Shown: piece after piece, positions 26,442 through 35,876 of the stretch
Layout of the letters: each line of letters opens with the position of its first letter
Position numbering within the stretch: the stretch's first letter is position 1
Assembly: GCA_020441005.1 (NCBI GenBank)
Contig: JAGRNA010000048.1
Span: 1 to 64,000, forward strand
DNA length: 64,000 bases
From: Leptospiraceae bacterium
GTDB taxonomy: Bacteria; Spirochaetota; Leptospiria; Leptospirales; Leptonemataceae
Direction: 5' to 3'
Made by a program: the position numbers and the translations under genes
Notes under the pieces: generated by a model
Database searches by the model: none
Seen by the model: only the letters and a program-made list of their open reading frames with translations
Told to the model about the DNA's origin: nothing

Positions 26442-27956
26442 ATGAATATCAAAATCATAAAAGTTTGCCTGGCCTTTCTGATAGCAGGTCAACCCTGCTG
26501 GCTGTTGGCTCAGAATCAGAAAAATACTGAGGAGCGATTGGAACGGCTCGAAAAGGAATTGCAAGAGCTCCGGCAAAAGCAAAATCAAGGCAGCCTGCTG
26601 GGTGACATGTCAAATATCGCCGAGGGTCTGAGTTGGGGGGCTTATGGTGAGATAAAATATGTGGATCACTTATCGGACTACAAAACGAATCAGTTTGATG
26701 TCAATCGCGTTGTTCTGTTAACTGAATATCGCTTTAATGACTGGATTGATCTGTTAACAGAATTTGAATACGAGCATGCCGGCTTTGAAAGCAAGACAGC
26801 CGGCGGCACTGCCGTAAATTCTGGCGAGGTATTTGTAGAACAGGCGTATATAAACTTCAAGTTTTCCGATGCTCTGCAACTGCGGCCCGGTTTGAACCTG
26901 CTGCCGGTTGGTCCAGTAAATCTTCGGCATGAGCCGACAACCTTTCTGGCTGTCGAGCGCCCGCGCAGCGAAAGCTACATCATACCATCTACCTGGCGCG
27001 AAATCGGATTCATAATGCATGGGGACCTGTTTGATAAGTTGAATTATCAAATTGGCGTGGTCAATGGCCCTCGAGGCGCAAAATTCAGTGAATCGAGCTG
27101 GATTCGGGGCGGACGCACCAAGGGCAGCGAGTCCAGGGCTGAAAATCTGGCCGCCTTTATCGCCTTGAAATATAATTTGTTTGAAGGGATCGAGTTGGGC
27201 ACTGCCTATTATCGTGGAGATAGCGGACAGGGTGAAATCGAGCGGATTAACTGGCAGAACCGGCTGCACGACCCACTGGACAGCTGGACCGAACAGGGCG
27301 GACTAAAGGCGGCCTGGCAGTCCATGCGCTCTAATCAGAACAAAAAAGGCAGCGTACGTGTTCATATTGCTGAAGGACATATCACTCTGCGCAAGGGAGC
27401 CTGGATGGGACAGGCCATGTTTGTCCAGGGCTGGATCAGTGATAATGATACCCGCGAATTAAACAAGACTACCGGCCAAAACATAGGCAAGCTTGTGGAA
27501 GGCTCTTACGGCGAAATTGGCTTTAATGTGCTCAGCTTTTTTAATACTGACCAAAAGCTGTATCCCTATATTCGACTGGAGTATGTAAATACCCAAAAGC
27601 ATACAATCGAGCGGCATTGGGGCGGCAGGGAAGATCAGTTGGATCTGATCTGTGCAGCTCTGAACAATACCTGCAAAACTACAGCAAACCTGGACAAGGG
27701 CAACCGCGACCTGGGTGTTATTGCAAACAGCGACAGCGCATTGGAAAGCTATGGTGTTATAGGGACTGCCGATCGAACCAACGACCAGCGTATAGTAAGC
27801 CTGGGAGCTGCATGGTTCCCCCATCCGGGTGTGGTCGTCAAGGCCGAGTATGAGCGTCAAAGCTCAAAGTCACGCTACCACAAGGACATTGAATCACGAA
27901 ACCCATCCAATAATAAAATTGATCGTATTCAAATGGCGGTGGGCTTCAACATATAA
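26442..27956 (+). CDS. Phosphate-selective porin (OprO/OprP-type) family outer-membrane protein
   Basis: 504 residues. The start is fixed by GAGGTGAG four bases before the ATG. A signal peptide (KVCLAFLIAGQPCWLLAQ) is followed by a coiled coil (ERLERLEKELQELRQKQ), as in many porins of this family, then a long 16-strand-type beta region with Y/F/W-rich strands (WGAYGEIKYVDHL, VNRVVLLTEYRFNDWIDLLTEFEYEH, LQLRPGLNLLPVGPVNLRHEP) and a terminal VGFNI. A Fur-like box lies upstream, and the facing operon with the same box encodes an FMN-binding protein. A role in iron-stress uptake is therefore inferred rather than phosphate transport. Confidence 0.87.
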   Translation: MNIKIIKVCLAFLIAGQPCWLLAQNQKNTEERLERLEKELQELRQKQNQGSLLGDMSNIAEGLSWGAYGEIKYVDHLSDYKTNQFDVNRVVLLTEYRFNDWIDLLTEFEYEHAGFESKTAGGTAVNSGEVFVEQAYINFKFSDALQLRPGLNLLPVGPVNLRHEPTTFLAVERPRSESYIIPSTWREIGFIMHGDLFDKLNYQIGVVNGPRGAKFSESSWIRGGRTKGSESRAENLAAFIALKYNLFEGIELGTAYYRGDSGQGEIERINWQNRLHDPLDSWTEQGGLKAAWQSMRSNQNKKGSVRVHIAEGHITLRKGAWMGQAMFVQGWISDNDTRELNKTTGQNIGKLVEGSYGEIGFNVLSFFNTDQKLYPYIRLEYVNTQKHTIERHWGGREDQLDLICAALNNTCKTTANLDKGNRDLGVIANSDSALESYGVIGTADRTNDQRIVSLGAAWFPHPGVVVKAEYERQSSKSRYHKDIESRNPSNNKIDRIQMAVGFNI

Positions 27957-28076
27957 AACCTGGTGCAGAACAGATACCCGGTGTAAAAGCGAACCCGTCG
28001 GGACTATAGTTTCTGCCCGGATTGTTGCCGGCGGGTATGCTCTCAAAAAACCATGCGAATGGTGATCCTGAACTGC

Positions 28077-28604
28077 TCAGCCCAAAGCGCCCGCTACAAC
28101 TGTTTTGCTTTTGAAGGCCAGGCTCAAGAGCAAAACTGATTGCGCTGCCGCAATGAATATAAACATAATAAAAATTACAATACGCAGGATGCCGGCCGCG
28201 AGGAGCGGCAGAACCCAAAACAAGCAAGGAACAAACAGCTCCAGCAGCAAGATCAAATAGCAAAGCACCTTAAAGCCGGTCAACCACCGTCTATGGCCAA
28301 GCAAGCTGCCAATCAAATGCAGTGATACAAAAAAGTGTAAACCAAATGCGATTGCATGGGGCCACGTCTTTTTCCACCAGCCGGCCAGATCCGGAGCGTT
28401 TTTGTAGCGATCCGGCCGGGATGCGAAAATCTTTTGCATCTCTTCACTGCCGCGGTATTTTTCGATGACCCCGGCCAGATCAAAACCGTCGTCCATCCAA
28501 TACAAGCACAGACTGCTAAGCAGCAACAGTAGCCCAAAACAGGCATAGTACCCCAAAAGGGCCGGCATGTGTTTTGAGATTCTATTACGCGGGACTGCGG
28601 CCAT
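28077..28604 (-). CDS. Polytopic membrane protein with His-rich helix, third gene of Fur-box operon
   Basis: 175 residues from an ATG that lies one base after the previous gene's stop. About five transmembrane helices are predicted. After a first helix (ALLGYYACFGLLLLLSSLCLYW) comes a soluble loop with FASRPDRYKNAPDLAGWWKKTWPHA, then a helix carrying four evenly spaced histidines (HAIAFGLHFFVSLHLIGSLLGH), followed by hydrophobic helices. Spaced His in membrane helices often ligate haem b or metal, so electron transfer across the membrane is a reasonable guess. I do not recognise a named family. Coupled translation with the gene at 28606 is likely. Confidence 0.72.
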   Translation of the reverse strand: MAAVPRNRISKHMPALLGYYACFGLLLLLSSLCLYWMDDGFDLAGVIEKYRGSEEMQKIFASRPDRYKNAPDLAGWWKKTWPHAIAFGLHFFVSLHLIGSLLGHRRWLTGFKVLCYLILLLELFVPCLFWVLPLLAAGILRIVIFIMFIFIAAAQSVLLLSLAFKSKTVVAGALG

Positions 28605-28605
28605 A

Positions 28606-29166
28606 TCAACGCCTGCCCGGTAAAAAAAGGATCCGCAAGATCCCAAGGCTGATGCCGGCATACACTGCATAGAAGCAGACACCCAGACCAAACTCGAGCA
28701 AAAGCAAGCGGGGCCATATAGCCGCAAGAGCACGGGTTAGTAAAAACAGCAAGAGACTGAGAGCCAGCATGCGTATAAGCCGGGGAGGCCAGGCAGATTG
28801 CACCGGCATCTGTATTATCAGGCTCCCTATAAACAGAAAATAAAAAGAGAATAAAAATAAATCGATATGCAAGGCTTCTATGATGACTTTATCCAGCTGC
28901 GTGCCCTGCGTGTCACCCGGTCCTGACTCCGGGGATTCCAGGAGATCAGCGCTGCGACTGTTATTTGAGGCAGGTTCAGATGGCTTTGCAAAATTAACAT
29001 CGAATGCAATCAAGGTGGATTGATGCACCGAACGACGTTCTAGCCAGTCATTTGTATACGACAAGGCATGCAGTATCAATGCCAGCTGTGAAAGGGCCAG
29101 CACCCACAACACAAGTTGGCGCGGGCCTTTTAATTGAAACAGGTTGCCGCTCAGTAAAAAACGCAT
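28606..29166 (-). CDS. Membrane protein, second gene of Fur-box operon
   Basis: 186 residues. One helix lies near the N-terminus (LVLWVLALSQLALILHALSY), then a polar loop of about 55 residues (SEPASNNSRSADLLESPESGPGD), then three helices (DLFLFSFYFLFIGSLII, MLALSLLLFLLTRALAAIW, FGLGVCFYAVYAGISLGIL). Histidines sit at or near the ends of helices 1 and 2 (LILHAL, EALHIDL). It follows the FMN-binding gene by 20 bp. The family is not recognised; it is possibly a b-type cytochrome-like or permease subunit working with its two neighbours. Confidence 0.72.
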   Translation of the reverse strand: MRFLLSGNLFQLKGPRQLVLWVLALSQLALILHALSYTNDWLERRSVHQSTLIAFDVNFAKPSEPASNNSRSADLLESPESGPGDTQGTQLDKVIIEALHIDLFLFSFYFLFIGSLIIQMPVQSAWPPRLIRMLALSLLLFLLTRALAAIWPRLLLLEFGLGVCFYAVYAGISLGILRILFLPGRR

Positions 29167-29186
29167 ATAACTAGTTTGAAGAGCAA

Positions 29187-29732
29187 TTATTCCTCAAGTC
29201 TTTTATGGACTAGAACTGAAAGCTGCAGGGCTTTTTTTACCGCCCGACTTGCCGCAACGCTAGTCATCGTGGCACCGCTGATTGCATCCAGGTCAACGCC
29301 GGCCCGCAATGGACTGGACGAGCCTTTGCCCTCCAGAGTGGCCAGCCAGCGCCGGGGAGGCTTGTATTCAGCCGGCTCTAAAAACCGGAGCAGTTTTAGC
29401 GCTGCCACCTGCTTTTGCTTGTTAACTACTATCAACAGTGATTCACTGCGCGTCCGAACACGATGGGTGTCGATAAAGGCCCAACCCAGCAACTCATCGG
29501 CGCGGTATATGCTAAAAAAGCGCTGCCCTGGATTGGTAGCAACTCCCAACCGGGCTTGCAGCCATGTTGACTCTGACCGGCTTAACTGTATCTGCTGGCT
29601 TGTAACCCGATCGGCGCCCAAACGGGTGTGCAGGTATTCCTTTAAGTCAGCCAGCCCAAAGGCGTAAAGCGCCGGCGCAAAAAAAAGCAACATCAGGCCC
29701 CAAAGCAGCATACTCCGCTTTTTGTTGATCAT
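29187..29732 (-). CDS. Periplasmic FMN-binding domain protein, first gene of Fur-box operon
   Basis: 181 residues from the ATG at 29732 (MINKKRS), which follows the Fur-like box by 40 bp. A longer frame to 29903 would run through that box and is rejected. A signal peptide or anchor helix (MLLWGLMLLFFAPALYAFG) precedes an FMN_bind domain ending in DLDAISGATMTSVAASRAVKKAL. The SGAT-x-T motif is the site where flavin transferase ApbE attaches FMN to a Thr in NqrC/RnfG-type proteins. It probably carries a covalent flavin outside the inner membrane and passes electrons with the two membrane proteins downstream. Ferric reduction is an inference from the Fur-like box. Confidence 0.85.
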   Translation of the reverse strand: MINKKRSMLLWGLMLLFFAPALYAFGLADLKEYLHTRLGADRVTSQQIQLSRSESTWLQARLGVATNPGQRFFSIYRADELLGWAFIDTHRVRTRSESLLIVVNKQKQVAALKLLRFLEPAEYKPPRRWLATLEGKGSSSPLRAGVDLDAISGATMTSVAASRAVKKALQLSVLVHKRLEE

Positions 29733-29772
29733 ACGGCAGATTAGAAGCGGAAACAGACCTGTCAATACTTTT

Positions 29773-29787
29773 TGATAATTGTTCTCA
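29773..29787 (-). promoter_or_regulatory. Fur-like box upstream of the flavoprotein operon
   Basis: On the plus strand TGATAAT-T-GTTCTCA matches the 7-1-7 Fur consensus at 12 of 14 positions. With flanks it is nearly the same as the porin box (GATA-T-TTCTCA-TTTCATAA shared). It is 40 bp upstream of the FMN-binding gene start. Confidence 0.65.
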
Positions 29788-30026
29788 ATTTCATAAATTC
29801 TGGCCACCGCTGCCTTTCCCCGGAGAGGCTGTCCCAAATACCATGGAGAGTTTTGGGACATGCTAAACTGGCTCTGAGCATAGAGAACTTTGAGCTCGTG
29901 CAAAATTCCCGGAAATTGAACTGCCTGTTATGTTTACACAAGACAAGCAAGATCAGACAGGCAGCACCTCTAATACCGGAATTGAATTTTCCATAGTATT
30001 TTGTTTACAGGGTATCCCTGAAATAA

Positions 30027-30056
30027 TTGACACTAGGACTGTTTGATATCTAGTAT
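30027..30056 (+). promoter_or_regulatory. Promoter of the hybrid histidine kinase
   Basis: TTGACA at 30027-30032, an 18-bp spacer, and TAGTAT at 30051-30056 form a good sigma-70 promoter. The predicted start site is only about 7 bp before the ATG at 30070, so the leader would be very short. Confidence 0.55.
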
Positions 30057-30069
30057 TACCTGAATCCAG

Positions 30070-31998
30070 ATGAAAGCCGCGTCGATCCCAACCTTATGCA
30101 TTGGTATTATATCCATCACCATCGGCTTTTTTCATCTACTCAGCTATTATCATAAAGGCAAAAAGGACAGGCTGCATCTATCCTTTTTTCAGGTATGTTT
30201 GGCCATCGCAGGTTATTTGTTTATTTCTGCCGGGCTGTATAACAGCACTTCAGTTGCCGAAGGATTGCTCTGGCAAAGATACCAATTCTTGTTCATTTCA
30301 ATCATTTCAGTTGTTTTTTTTATTTTTATTTTTCACCTGGTGCAAAGGAAGGTTAATCTGATCACCTGGTTAGTGACTGGACTGGTCTACTTGCCAATCG
30401 GTCTCATTGCGGTATTTACAGAATATGCAGTTAATACGCAACATCCGGCGATTAAAACCGTAACCTTGTTCAATTTAACTTATTATGAGGCCCAACCGCA
30501 AGAAATTATTACGCTGCTTTACTTGCTGCTTTTCGGCGGGATGCTGTATTTAACGACCTTATTAATTGAAAGCTACCGCCAGGGTGCTAAAGATATACTC
30601 GGCATCATACTGGCGATTCTGGCATTTTTTCTGCTGAGCGCCAATGATATTCTGGTGGGAGCCAATGTATATAACTTCATCTATTTATTGGAATACGGCT
30701 TTGTTGTATTGCTCATTTCCATGGCGCAACTGTTGCACAATCGCTTTATCTTGTTGTACAATCTAACTGAGGAAAAGTCACGCAACCTGGAAGTGATTAT
30801 CGATGATCAAACGAAGGAGCTGAAATCAGCGCTGCGGCAAGCCAAAGAAAGCGATCAGGCCAAGACTTCCTTTCTGTCAACGATGTCTCATGAGATCAGG
30901 ACACCGATGAATGGTATTTTTGGCATGACCGAATTGATGCTGCAAACGGAATTGAACGAGGAACAATCCGACTTTATGGCAACCATCCAGAATTGCACAA
31001 AGGATTTGCTGCAAATCATTAATGATGTGCTGGATTTTTCCAAAGTATCCGAAAACAAGATTGTTCTGGAAACAAAGCCTTTTCATATTGCCAACTCCGT
31101 AGCTTATGTCATTAATTTGCTGCAAACCCAGGCCAAGGCCAAGGAGATTTCGCTCAGCCATCATCTGCCGCACGGATTGCCCGAATTAGTTATAGGTGAC
31201 GATGTTCGCTTTCGCCAGATATTAATAAATTTAATCAATAATGCCTTAAAATTCACTGCACAACAAGGTCGAGTCTCGGTCAGGGCGACATTGAACGAAT
31301 CATCCCAAAAAAATTACCTGCAATTTGCCGTTAGCGATACTGGCATAGGCATTGCCAAATCGCAAATCAAAAAGCTTTTCGAACCTTTCGTACAGGCTCA
31401 TGAAGGAATTGAAAGGACGTACGGCGGAACCGGACTTGGCCTGGCCATTTCCGCCAGGCTAGTACAGGCGATGGGCGGTAAAATCTGGGTCGAAAGCGTT
31501 CCCGGTAAAGGCAGCACTTTTTATTTTAACATCGTACTACACGCGATCCAAAACCGCGAAAGAGGAAACAAGACCGCAAGCGGGGCCAATAGGTATCAGT
31601 TGGACAGGCCCCTGGCAAAAGTCAAGCCCCTGAGGATACTTGTTGTGGATGACAATGAAATCAATCTCAAAATTGCCCTGCGCATGTTTGCCAATATGGG
31701 TTACCATGTAGACATTGCCCGGGACGGAGAACAAGCCATTGCGATGGCCCACTCCCGGGATTATAATCTAATATTTATGGATATTCATATGCCGCTCAAA
31801 AACGGTATCATGGCTGCCAAAACCATCTTAATGAACAGAAAAAATCAGGCCAGGCCGGTCATTATCGCCATGACCGCCGATGTACTTGCAGAAAATCAAA
31901 AAAAATATAAGGCAGCCGGTATGTCCGATTTTATCGCCAAGCCCTTCAAGATCCAGGATTTTGCGGAAATTCTACGGCGATGGGGGCAATCTTCCTGA
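30070..31998 (+). CDS. Hybrid sensor histidine kinase with 7TM N-terminus
   Basis: 642 residues. Seven to eight transmembrane helices fill about residues 5-235 (histidine-kinase N-terminal 7TM type, no large periplasmic domain). A short coiled coil follows, then HisKA with STMSHEIRTPMNG (His about 274) and an HATPase with a full set of boxes (NLINNALKFT, DTGIGI, GGTGLGLAI). The C-terminal receiver has Asp about 571 in NLIFMDIHMP and Lys in IAKPF. No HPt or output domain is attached, so the phosphate must move on to a partner not seen here. There is no recognisable Shine-Dalgarno before the ATG. Monocistronic. Confidence 0.92.
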   Translation: MKAASIPTLCIGIISITIGFFHLLSYYHKGKKDRLHLSFFQVCLAIAGYLFISAGLYNSTSVAEGLLWQRYQFLFISIISVVFFIFIFHLVQRKVNLITWLVTGLVYLPIGLIAVFTEYAVNTQHPAIKTVTLFNLTYYEAQPQEIITLLYLLLFGGMLYLTTLLIESYRQGAKDILGIILAILAFFLLSANDILVGANVYNFIYLLEYGFVVLLISMAQLLHNRFILLYNLTEEKSRNLEVIIDDQTKELKSALRQAKESDQAKTSFLSTMSHEIRTPMNGIFGMTELMLQTELNEEQSDFMATIQNCTKDLLQIINDVLDFSKVSENKIVLETKPFHIANSVAYVINLLQTQAKAKEISLSHHLPHGLPELVIGDDVRFRQILINLINNALKFTAQQGRVSVRATLNESSQKNYLQFAVSDTGIGIAKSQIKKLFEPFVQAHEGIERTYGGTGLGLAISARLVQAMGGKIWVESVPGKGSTFYFNIVLHAIQNRERGNKTASGANRYQLDRPLAKVKPLRILVVDDNEINLKIALRMFANMGYHVDIARDGEQAIAMAHSRDYNLIFMDIHMPLKNGIMAAKTILMNRKNQARPVIIAMTADVLAENQKKYKAAGMSDFIAKPFKIQDFAEILRRWGQSS

Positions 31999-32341
31999 AA
32001 AGTCCTGGATTGTTTTCGCGCTTATGATCACCAGAGGAGCATCCCGCGCCATGGATTTCAGCAACAATACCATCATAAGAATGCAGCAATGCTATGGTTC
32101 AACACATATTTGAAATCATGGGCATCATAAACAGTAGTACCCTGGCGGGTCGGATAGCGCCGCCTCTTTGTTCCAAAAGAAGCGAATTTATAAATAGCTC
32201 AAAGGATTCAGCGCTCAATCCGATGCAGCGTTAGTAAATCTAACGAACAATGGATTTATGCGATGATCTTGCAGGCAAATAGTATTGACCAGGCAGCTGA
32301 CATTCGTATTGTGCGGTACTTTTTCATAACGGGGCGTTTTT
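31999..32341. other. Intergenic, 343 bp, with hairpin and promoter
   Basis: CGTTAG and CTAACG form an inverted repeat around TAAAT at 32229-32245. A promoter for the cytochrome gene is visible at 32285-32312 (TTGACC, 16-bp spacer, TATTGT). No coding sequence is seen. Confidence 0.5.
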
Positions 32342-32647
32342 TTGAAAACATTGAAATCGATCATGAAACAGGGTGGGCACACACTTGCGGGAGGAATGAT
32401 TCTGTCATCACTGTTGCTGTCCAGTCCCCTGCTGGCTGTTGACCCGGAGATGTGCATGGGATGTCATCGCCCAGGGAGTCCGGTCGCGCCGAATCTGATC
32501 GGGATGCCGGTCGATCATTTTGTAGCCGCGATGATGGCCTACAAAACAGGAGAACGCCCTGATCCAACCATGAAAGCCCTGGCGATGGCTTTAAATGACG
32601 CCGATATTGCTGGTCTGGCCGCCTACTTTCGGGCCCTTGCTGATTAG
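32342..32647 (+). CDS. Small periplasmic class I cytochrome c
   Basis: 101 residues. A signal peptide (GGMILSSLLLSSPLLAVD) is followed by one haem c site CMGCH and a distal Met, probably in DPTMKALAMAL. The typical helix end is LAAYFRALAD. The size and sequence resemble cytochrome c-553-type electron carriers. The frame opens with TTG at 32342, with GGGGCG some 8 bp upstream; an ATG at 32363 is the alternative and would leave a very short n-region. Its redox partner is not obvious. A short ORF follows at 32732, and the 54.4-kb dihaem cytochrome is far away. Confidence 0.85.
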   Translation: MKTLKSIMKQGGHTLAGGMILSSLLLSSPLLAVDPEMCMGCHRPGSPVAPNLIGMPVDHFVAAMMAYKTGERPDPTMKALAMALNDADIAGLAAYFRALAD

Positions 32648-32731
32648 CGGCTGGATTGCAACACCGGCATCCTGGGCTGTTCCTCCGTGTGCCAAAAACT
32701 GGAGTCGGACCAATGTCCAGAGGGACTGGAT

Positions 32732-32908
32732 ATGTTCCTGCGGACGCGGTCGATTTTGTATCTGAGCGGAGAAGCCAATGTGGACAAGGGTGAAAGCATT
32801 CAAGTTCGGATACTAAATGTCTCTGGTGCGGATCAGCAAAAATATTTTTTTTCAACACATTTTACAGTGAAGCAAAGCGGCGAGTTGGTAACCATACACA
32901 GGGTTTAG
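32732..32908 (+). CDS. Possible small hypothetical protein after the cytochrome
   Basis: A 58-residue ORF (MFLRTRSILYLSGEANVDKG... to SGELVTIHRV) with AGAGG before the ATG. The sequence alternates like a beta structure (SIQVRILNVSG, KYFFSTHFTVKQSG). It may be the tail of a lost gene rather than an independent gene. The rest of 32648-32956 shows nothing else. Confidence 0.3.
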   Translation: MFLRTRSILYLSGEANVDKGESIQVRILNVSGADQQKYFFSTHFTVKQSGELVTIHRV

Positions 32909-32956
32909 GCTGATCACACACCAATATAAACAGACGCCAACGGCCATGCCGGTGAA

Positions 32957-35485
32957 TCATTCCGGCTGCAATTCCAGTACGCTTGTATACTGGGCCCGCA
33001 TCCGCTCTGGCTGAAAGGACAGTGGATGCGGAGTAACCTGCAGAAAGCTGGCCTGCATGTCCCGATAGTGCGGCGATGCCGGGTTACCTGACTGACCCGT
33101 GTGAGTAACCAGCCAGGCCGGGTCCGGCTGACTAAAATCCACAATCAAACGCATAGCCGGAATCCAGGTCGTCTGAAAGCTTTGGCCCCAATTAAAACCG
33201 GATACATTTAATGTACTCCGGTCACCGCCGGCGGCTTGCGGACCCATGTCAAGCCAGTAGCCCAGAGCGGCCAGACCGTAACTCAATTGATGTTTCCAGT
33301 AGTACTGGTGCAGATCGCCCCAGCGCCAATCAGCGGGATTTGTACCCAGTTCGCTTTGACAATACTGCCAGGCTAGCGCCAGCGATCGGGCGATCATATC
33401 CGGGCGAGTTTCCAGGTAATCGGGAGTGGTCACGTCATCATAAAAAGGACTGGGCCGATTCACCAGCAAGTGATCCATGCCGGCAGTATAACCATACTGG
33501 GTTTGAAAGTAAAGATCAGGATTCGATGCGAAAACTTCCTCATCCAGAAATACAGCCCGGCTAAATTGATAATAAAACGCACCGACCAGGGCGGCCGGCG
33601 ACGAATCAGCGACCATCCGCGCATCGAAATTCTTGAGATATTCCAAACTGGACTGAAATGCAGTACGCTGGTCCGCAGACAAGCGACTGGCTGCCTTTTG
33701 CAACTCTGCTTGCATTCCAGAACTGTAAATTTCCTTAAATAAATCACGCGCATAAAGAGAAGTTTGATCTCTTTGCATTGTCTGCATGTAATCGAAATCT
33801 GAAAGCGGGCGTGCCTCCAGCATTTCTTTGGCTCGCCGGTAGCGCCAGGGCCCCACAAAGGAAGCTGTAATCGGTGGCGAGGTTTCGGTCGGCACACTGC
33901 GATGATTGGCAGTGGCCAGCCAGCCGCGCCGGGGATCAATCTCATATGGTTTTTTATCAAAGGCCAGGTAGCCCTGCCAGTCATACGCGCCAGTCCAGCC
34001 AGGCGACGGGAACAAACCTTTGCCCTTGGGGCGAATGGGAATACGACCGGTGGTCTGCCAGGCAATCTGATCAGCTGTTCCGTAGACAATATTCAAGTAC
34101 ATGGAATCAATCCGGCTCAGAGCAGCGCGAGCCTGGGCGATAGTTCTGGCCCGGCCCAGAGCTAAAAGTCCGCTAACACCGCGTTCGCCATCCTGCATGC
34201 TCCAGCGCAACGCGAGGCCCCATTTTGTTTGCAGACGCTGCGGGCGTAAACCGCGAATCGCACTCTCACGCTCCAGGGCGCCATTCAAGAGCGGACCATG
34301 AATTGTACTATAGACCGGAACCTCGAGCGGTTCAGCAGCACCTTTGACCTTGAAGCTCTCGATCCGTTTACCAGCCAGGCGCCATTCTCCTTTATACAGG
34401 TATTCCAGTTGTTCCCCATTGGAACGCAGCTTTTCCAGATAGAGGTCCTGGCTATCGGCCATCATCATCGTAGCTCCCCAGGCGACGCTGCCGTTAAAGC
34501 CCAGGCCGATCAAGGGAACCCCTGGAATCATCACCCCGGCGGCATCATAGCCTGGCGCCTTGAGATGCATGATCATCCAAAAGGAAGGAATGCTGATTAA
34601 AAGATGCGTGTCATTGGCCACAATGCTTTTACCGCCGCTTGTGCGTCTGCCGGCCACCGCCCAGTTATTAGAGGCTGGCACCGGGTTGGGCTCCGCATGG
34701 CGCGCCGGATTCACGGCTAGCGCCAGCCGGTCGCCCGCCTGTAGCACACTGGCTGCCTGGGTTGCGATCTGATCCATCTCAGACGCCTGGATGCCATTTA
34801 ACTTCGTCGTCAGAGCCACCGGCAAGGGTTCATCTGGCTGGGTGGGAGTCAATATGGCCGCCTTGCGCCAACCCAGTCGGGCAGCCAGCTTCAGATAGCT
34901 GAGCTCCGGTCGCAGGTTGTTCGATAAATCGTAATTGGCCATCGCAAAGGCAGTCAGCGAATCGACAGGCTGCCAGTCTTCCGATTGCACCCCGGCCAGC
35001 ACAAATTCGATCGGAGTCCGATTGTGCTTGATATACAGATTGATCCCGCGCGCATACTGTCCCAGCAAATGCCGCTCCGCAGGCGACATCAGAGCCAGCG
35101 ATTTACGCGCGCCCTGTAAAAGACCGACGCTGCGCATATAGATATCTGATTCTAACAACTTTGGCCCCAGCATTTCACTGAGACGGCCGCTACCGGCCAT
35201 CTTTAGAATTGTTATCTGCCACAAACGATCCTGGGCGGTTGCGTATCCAGCCGCCAGGAACAGGTCACTTTGATTTTGGGCTTCGATGAACGGGATGCCA
35301 AAGGAATCGCGCGCAATGCGCACCCTGGACTGCAAATGAGTTAGCTTGACTGTACCCTCTGTTTGACCCAATCCAAGCCGGGCTCGGTACCAAACCTCCA
35401 GACTAATCACCAATCCAATAGTTATAATAAAGGTAGTTATTATCAGCGCCCATTGACGCGGGGTGGCTCGCAAGAAACGTCTCAT
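32957..35485 (-). CDS. Penicillin acylase-family N-terminal-nucleophile amidase
   Basis: 842 residues, a typical pro-enzyme length. One N-terminal helix (ALIITTFIITIGLVISLEVWY) anchors or exports it. The alpha-chain part has RDSFGIPFIEAQNQSDLFLAAGYATAQDRLWQI. The catalytic Ser272 starts the beta chain (PASNNWAVAGRRTSGGKSIVANDTHL), preceded by a spacer removed by self-cleavage. GFNGSVAWGATMMMADSQDLY and later NHRSVPTE-like oxyanion residues fit the family. Such enzymes hydrolyse amide bonds of penicillin-like molecules, N-acyl-homoserine lactones or lipid amides; the substrate cannot be told. A second, diverged family member lies at 43793. An inverted repeat at 35725 may be its operator. Confidence 0.92.
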   Translation of the reverse strand: MRRFLRATPRQWALIITTFIITIGLVISLEVWYRARLGLGQTEGTVKLTHLQSRVRIARDSFGIPFIEAQNQSDLFLAAGYATAQDRLWQITILKMAGSGRLSEMLGPKLLESDIYMRSVGLLQGARKSLALMSPAERHLLGQYARGINLYIKHNRTPIEFVLAGVQSEDWQPVDSLTAFAMANYDLSNNLRPELSYLKLAARLGWRKAAILTPTQPDEPLPVALTTKLNGIQASEMDQIATQAASVLQAGDRLALAVNPARHAEPNPVPASNNWAVAGRRTSGGKSIVANDTHLLISIPSFWMIMHLKAPGYDAAGVMIPGVPLIGLGFNGSVAWGATMMMADSQDLYLEKLRSNGEQLEYLYKGEWRLAGKRIESFKVKGAAEPLEVPVYSTIHGPLLNGALERESAIRGLRPQRLQTKWGLALRWSMQDGERGVSGLLALGRARTIAQARAALSRIDSMYLNIVYGTADQIAWQTTGRIPIRPKGKGLFPSPGWTGAYDWQGYLAFDKKPYEIDPRRGWLATANHRSVPTETSPPITASFVGPWRYRRAKEMLEARPLSDFDYMQTMQRDQTSLYARDLFKEIYSSGMQAELQKAASRLSADQRTAFQSSLEYLKNFDARMVADSSPAALVGAFYYQFSRAVFLDEEVFASNPDLYFQTQYGYTAGMDHLLVNRPSPFYDDVTTPDYLETRPDMIARSLALAWQYCQSELGTNPADWRWGDLHQYYWKHQLSYGLAALGYWLDMGPQAAGGDRSTLNVSGFNWGQSFQTTWIPAMRLIVDFSQPDPAWLVTHTGQSGNPASPHYRDMQASFLQVTPHPLSFQPERMRAQYTSVLELQPE

Positions 35486-35876
35486 GGGAATATGCTACTC
35501 AAAGTGAAGCCGCCTTGGCAACGATAAAAGGGTTCCGCAGCCTGGCTGCGAGTCGCGATCGTATGCGTTGACGCTCATCACAGCGGATAAGAACCATCGC
35601 AGCCCGCTTTCCATCAGACTCGGCGGTGCGCTTCGCAGACAAAAGTCTACCAATTGTATCCTATCATAGGGGTGTGACAAGAATTCCAATTTTTCGAAAA
35701 TTTCACGCACAAAAAAAAATCTGGACATATGCCCCGTCATATGTTATGTGGATCCCACAGCCAACAAGGGCCCGCCTCCCGGCGGTTGCATTTCCGGCGC
35801 GGCTTTCTGAAACCCGGCCTCCGGAACCATCCCGCCCTCACATAAGGGGGACTAGATCTGTCCGTATCAAAAGGGT
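35486..35876. other. Intergenic, 391 bp
   Basis: No coding region convinces. A perfect inverted repeat (ACATATG, 6-nt spacer, CATATGT) is present at 35725-35744, about 240 bp upstream of the acylase start and about 130 bp before the small plus-strand gene. Confidence 0.45.
35725..35744. promoter_or_regulatory. Operator-like inverted repeat
   Basis: ACATATG-CCCCGT-CATATGT: perfect 7-bp arms with a 6-bp spacer, the geometry of a dimeric HTH regulator site. It sits between divergent genes. The regulator is unknown. Confidence 0.4.
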
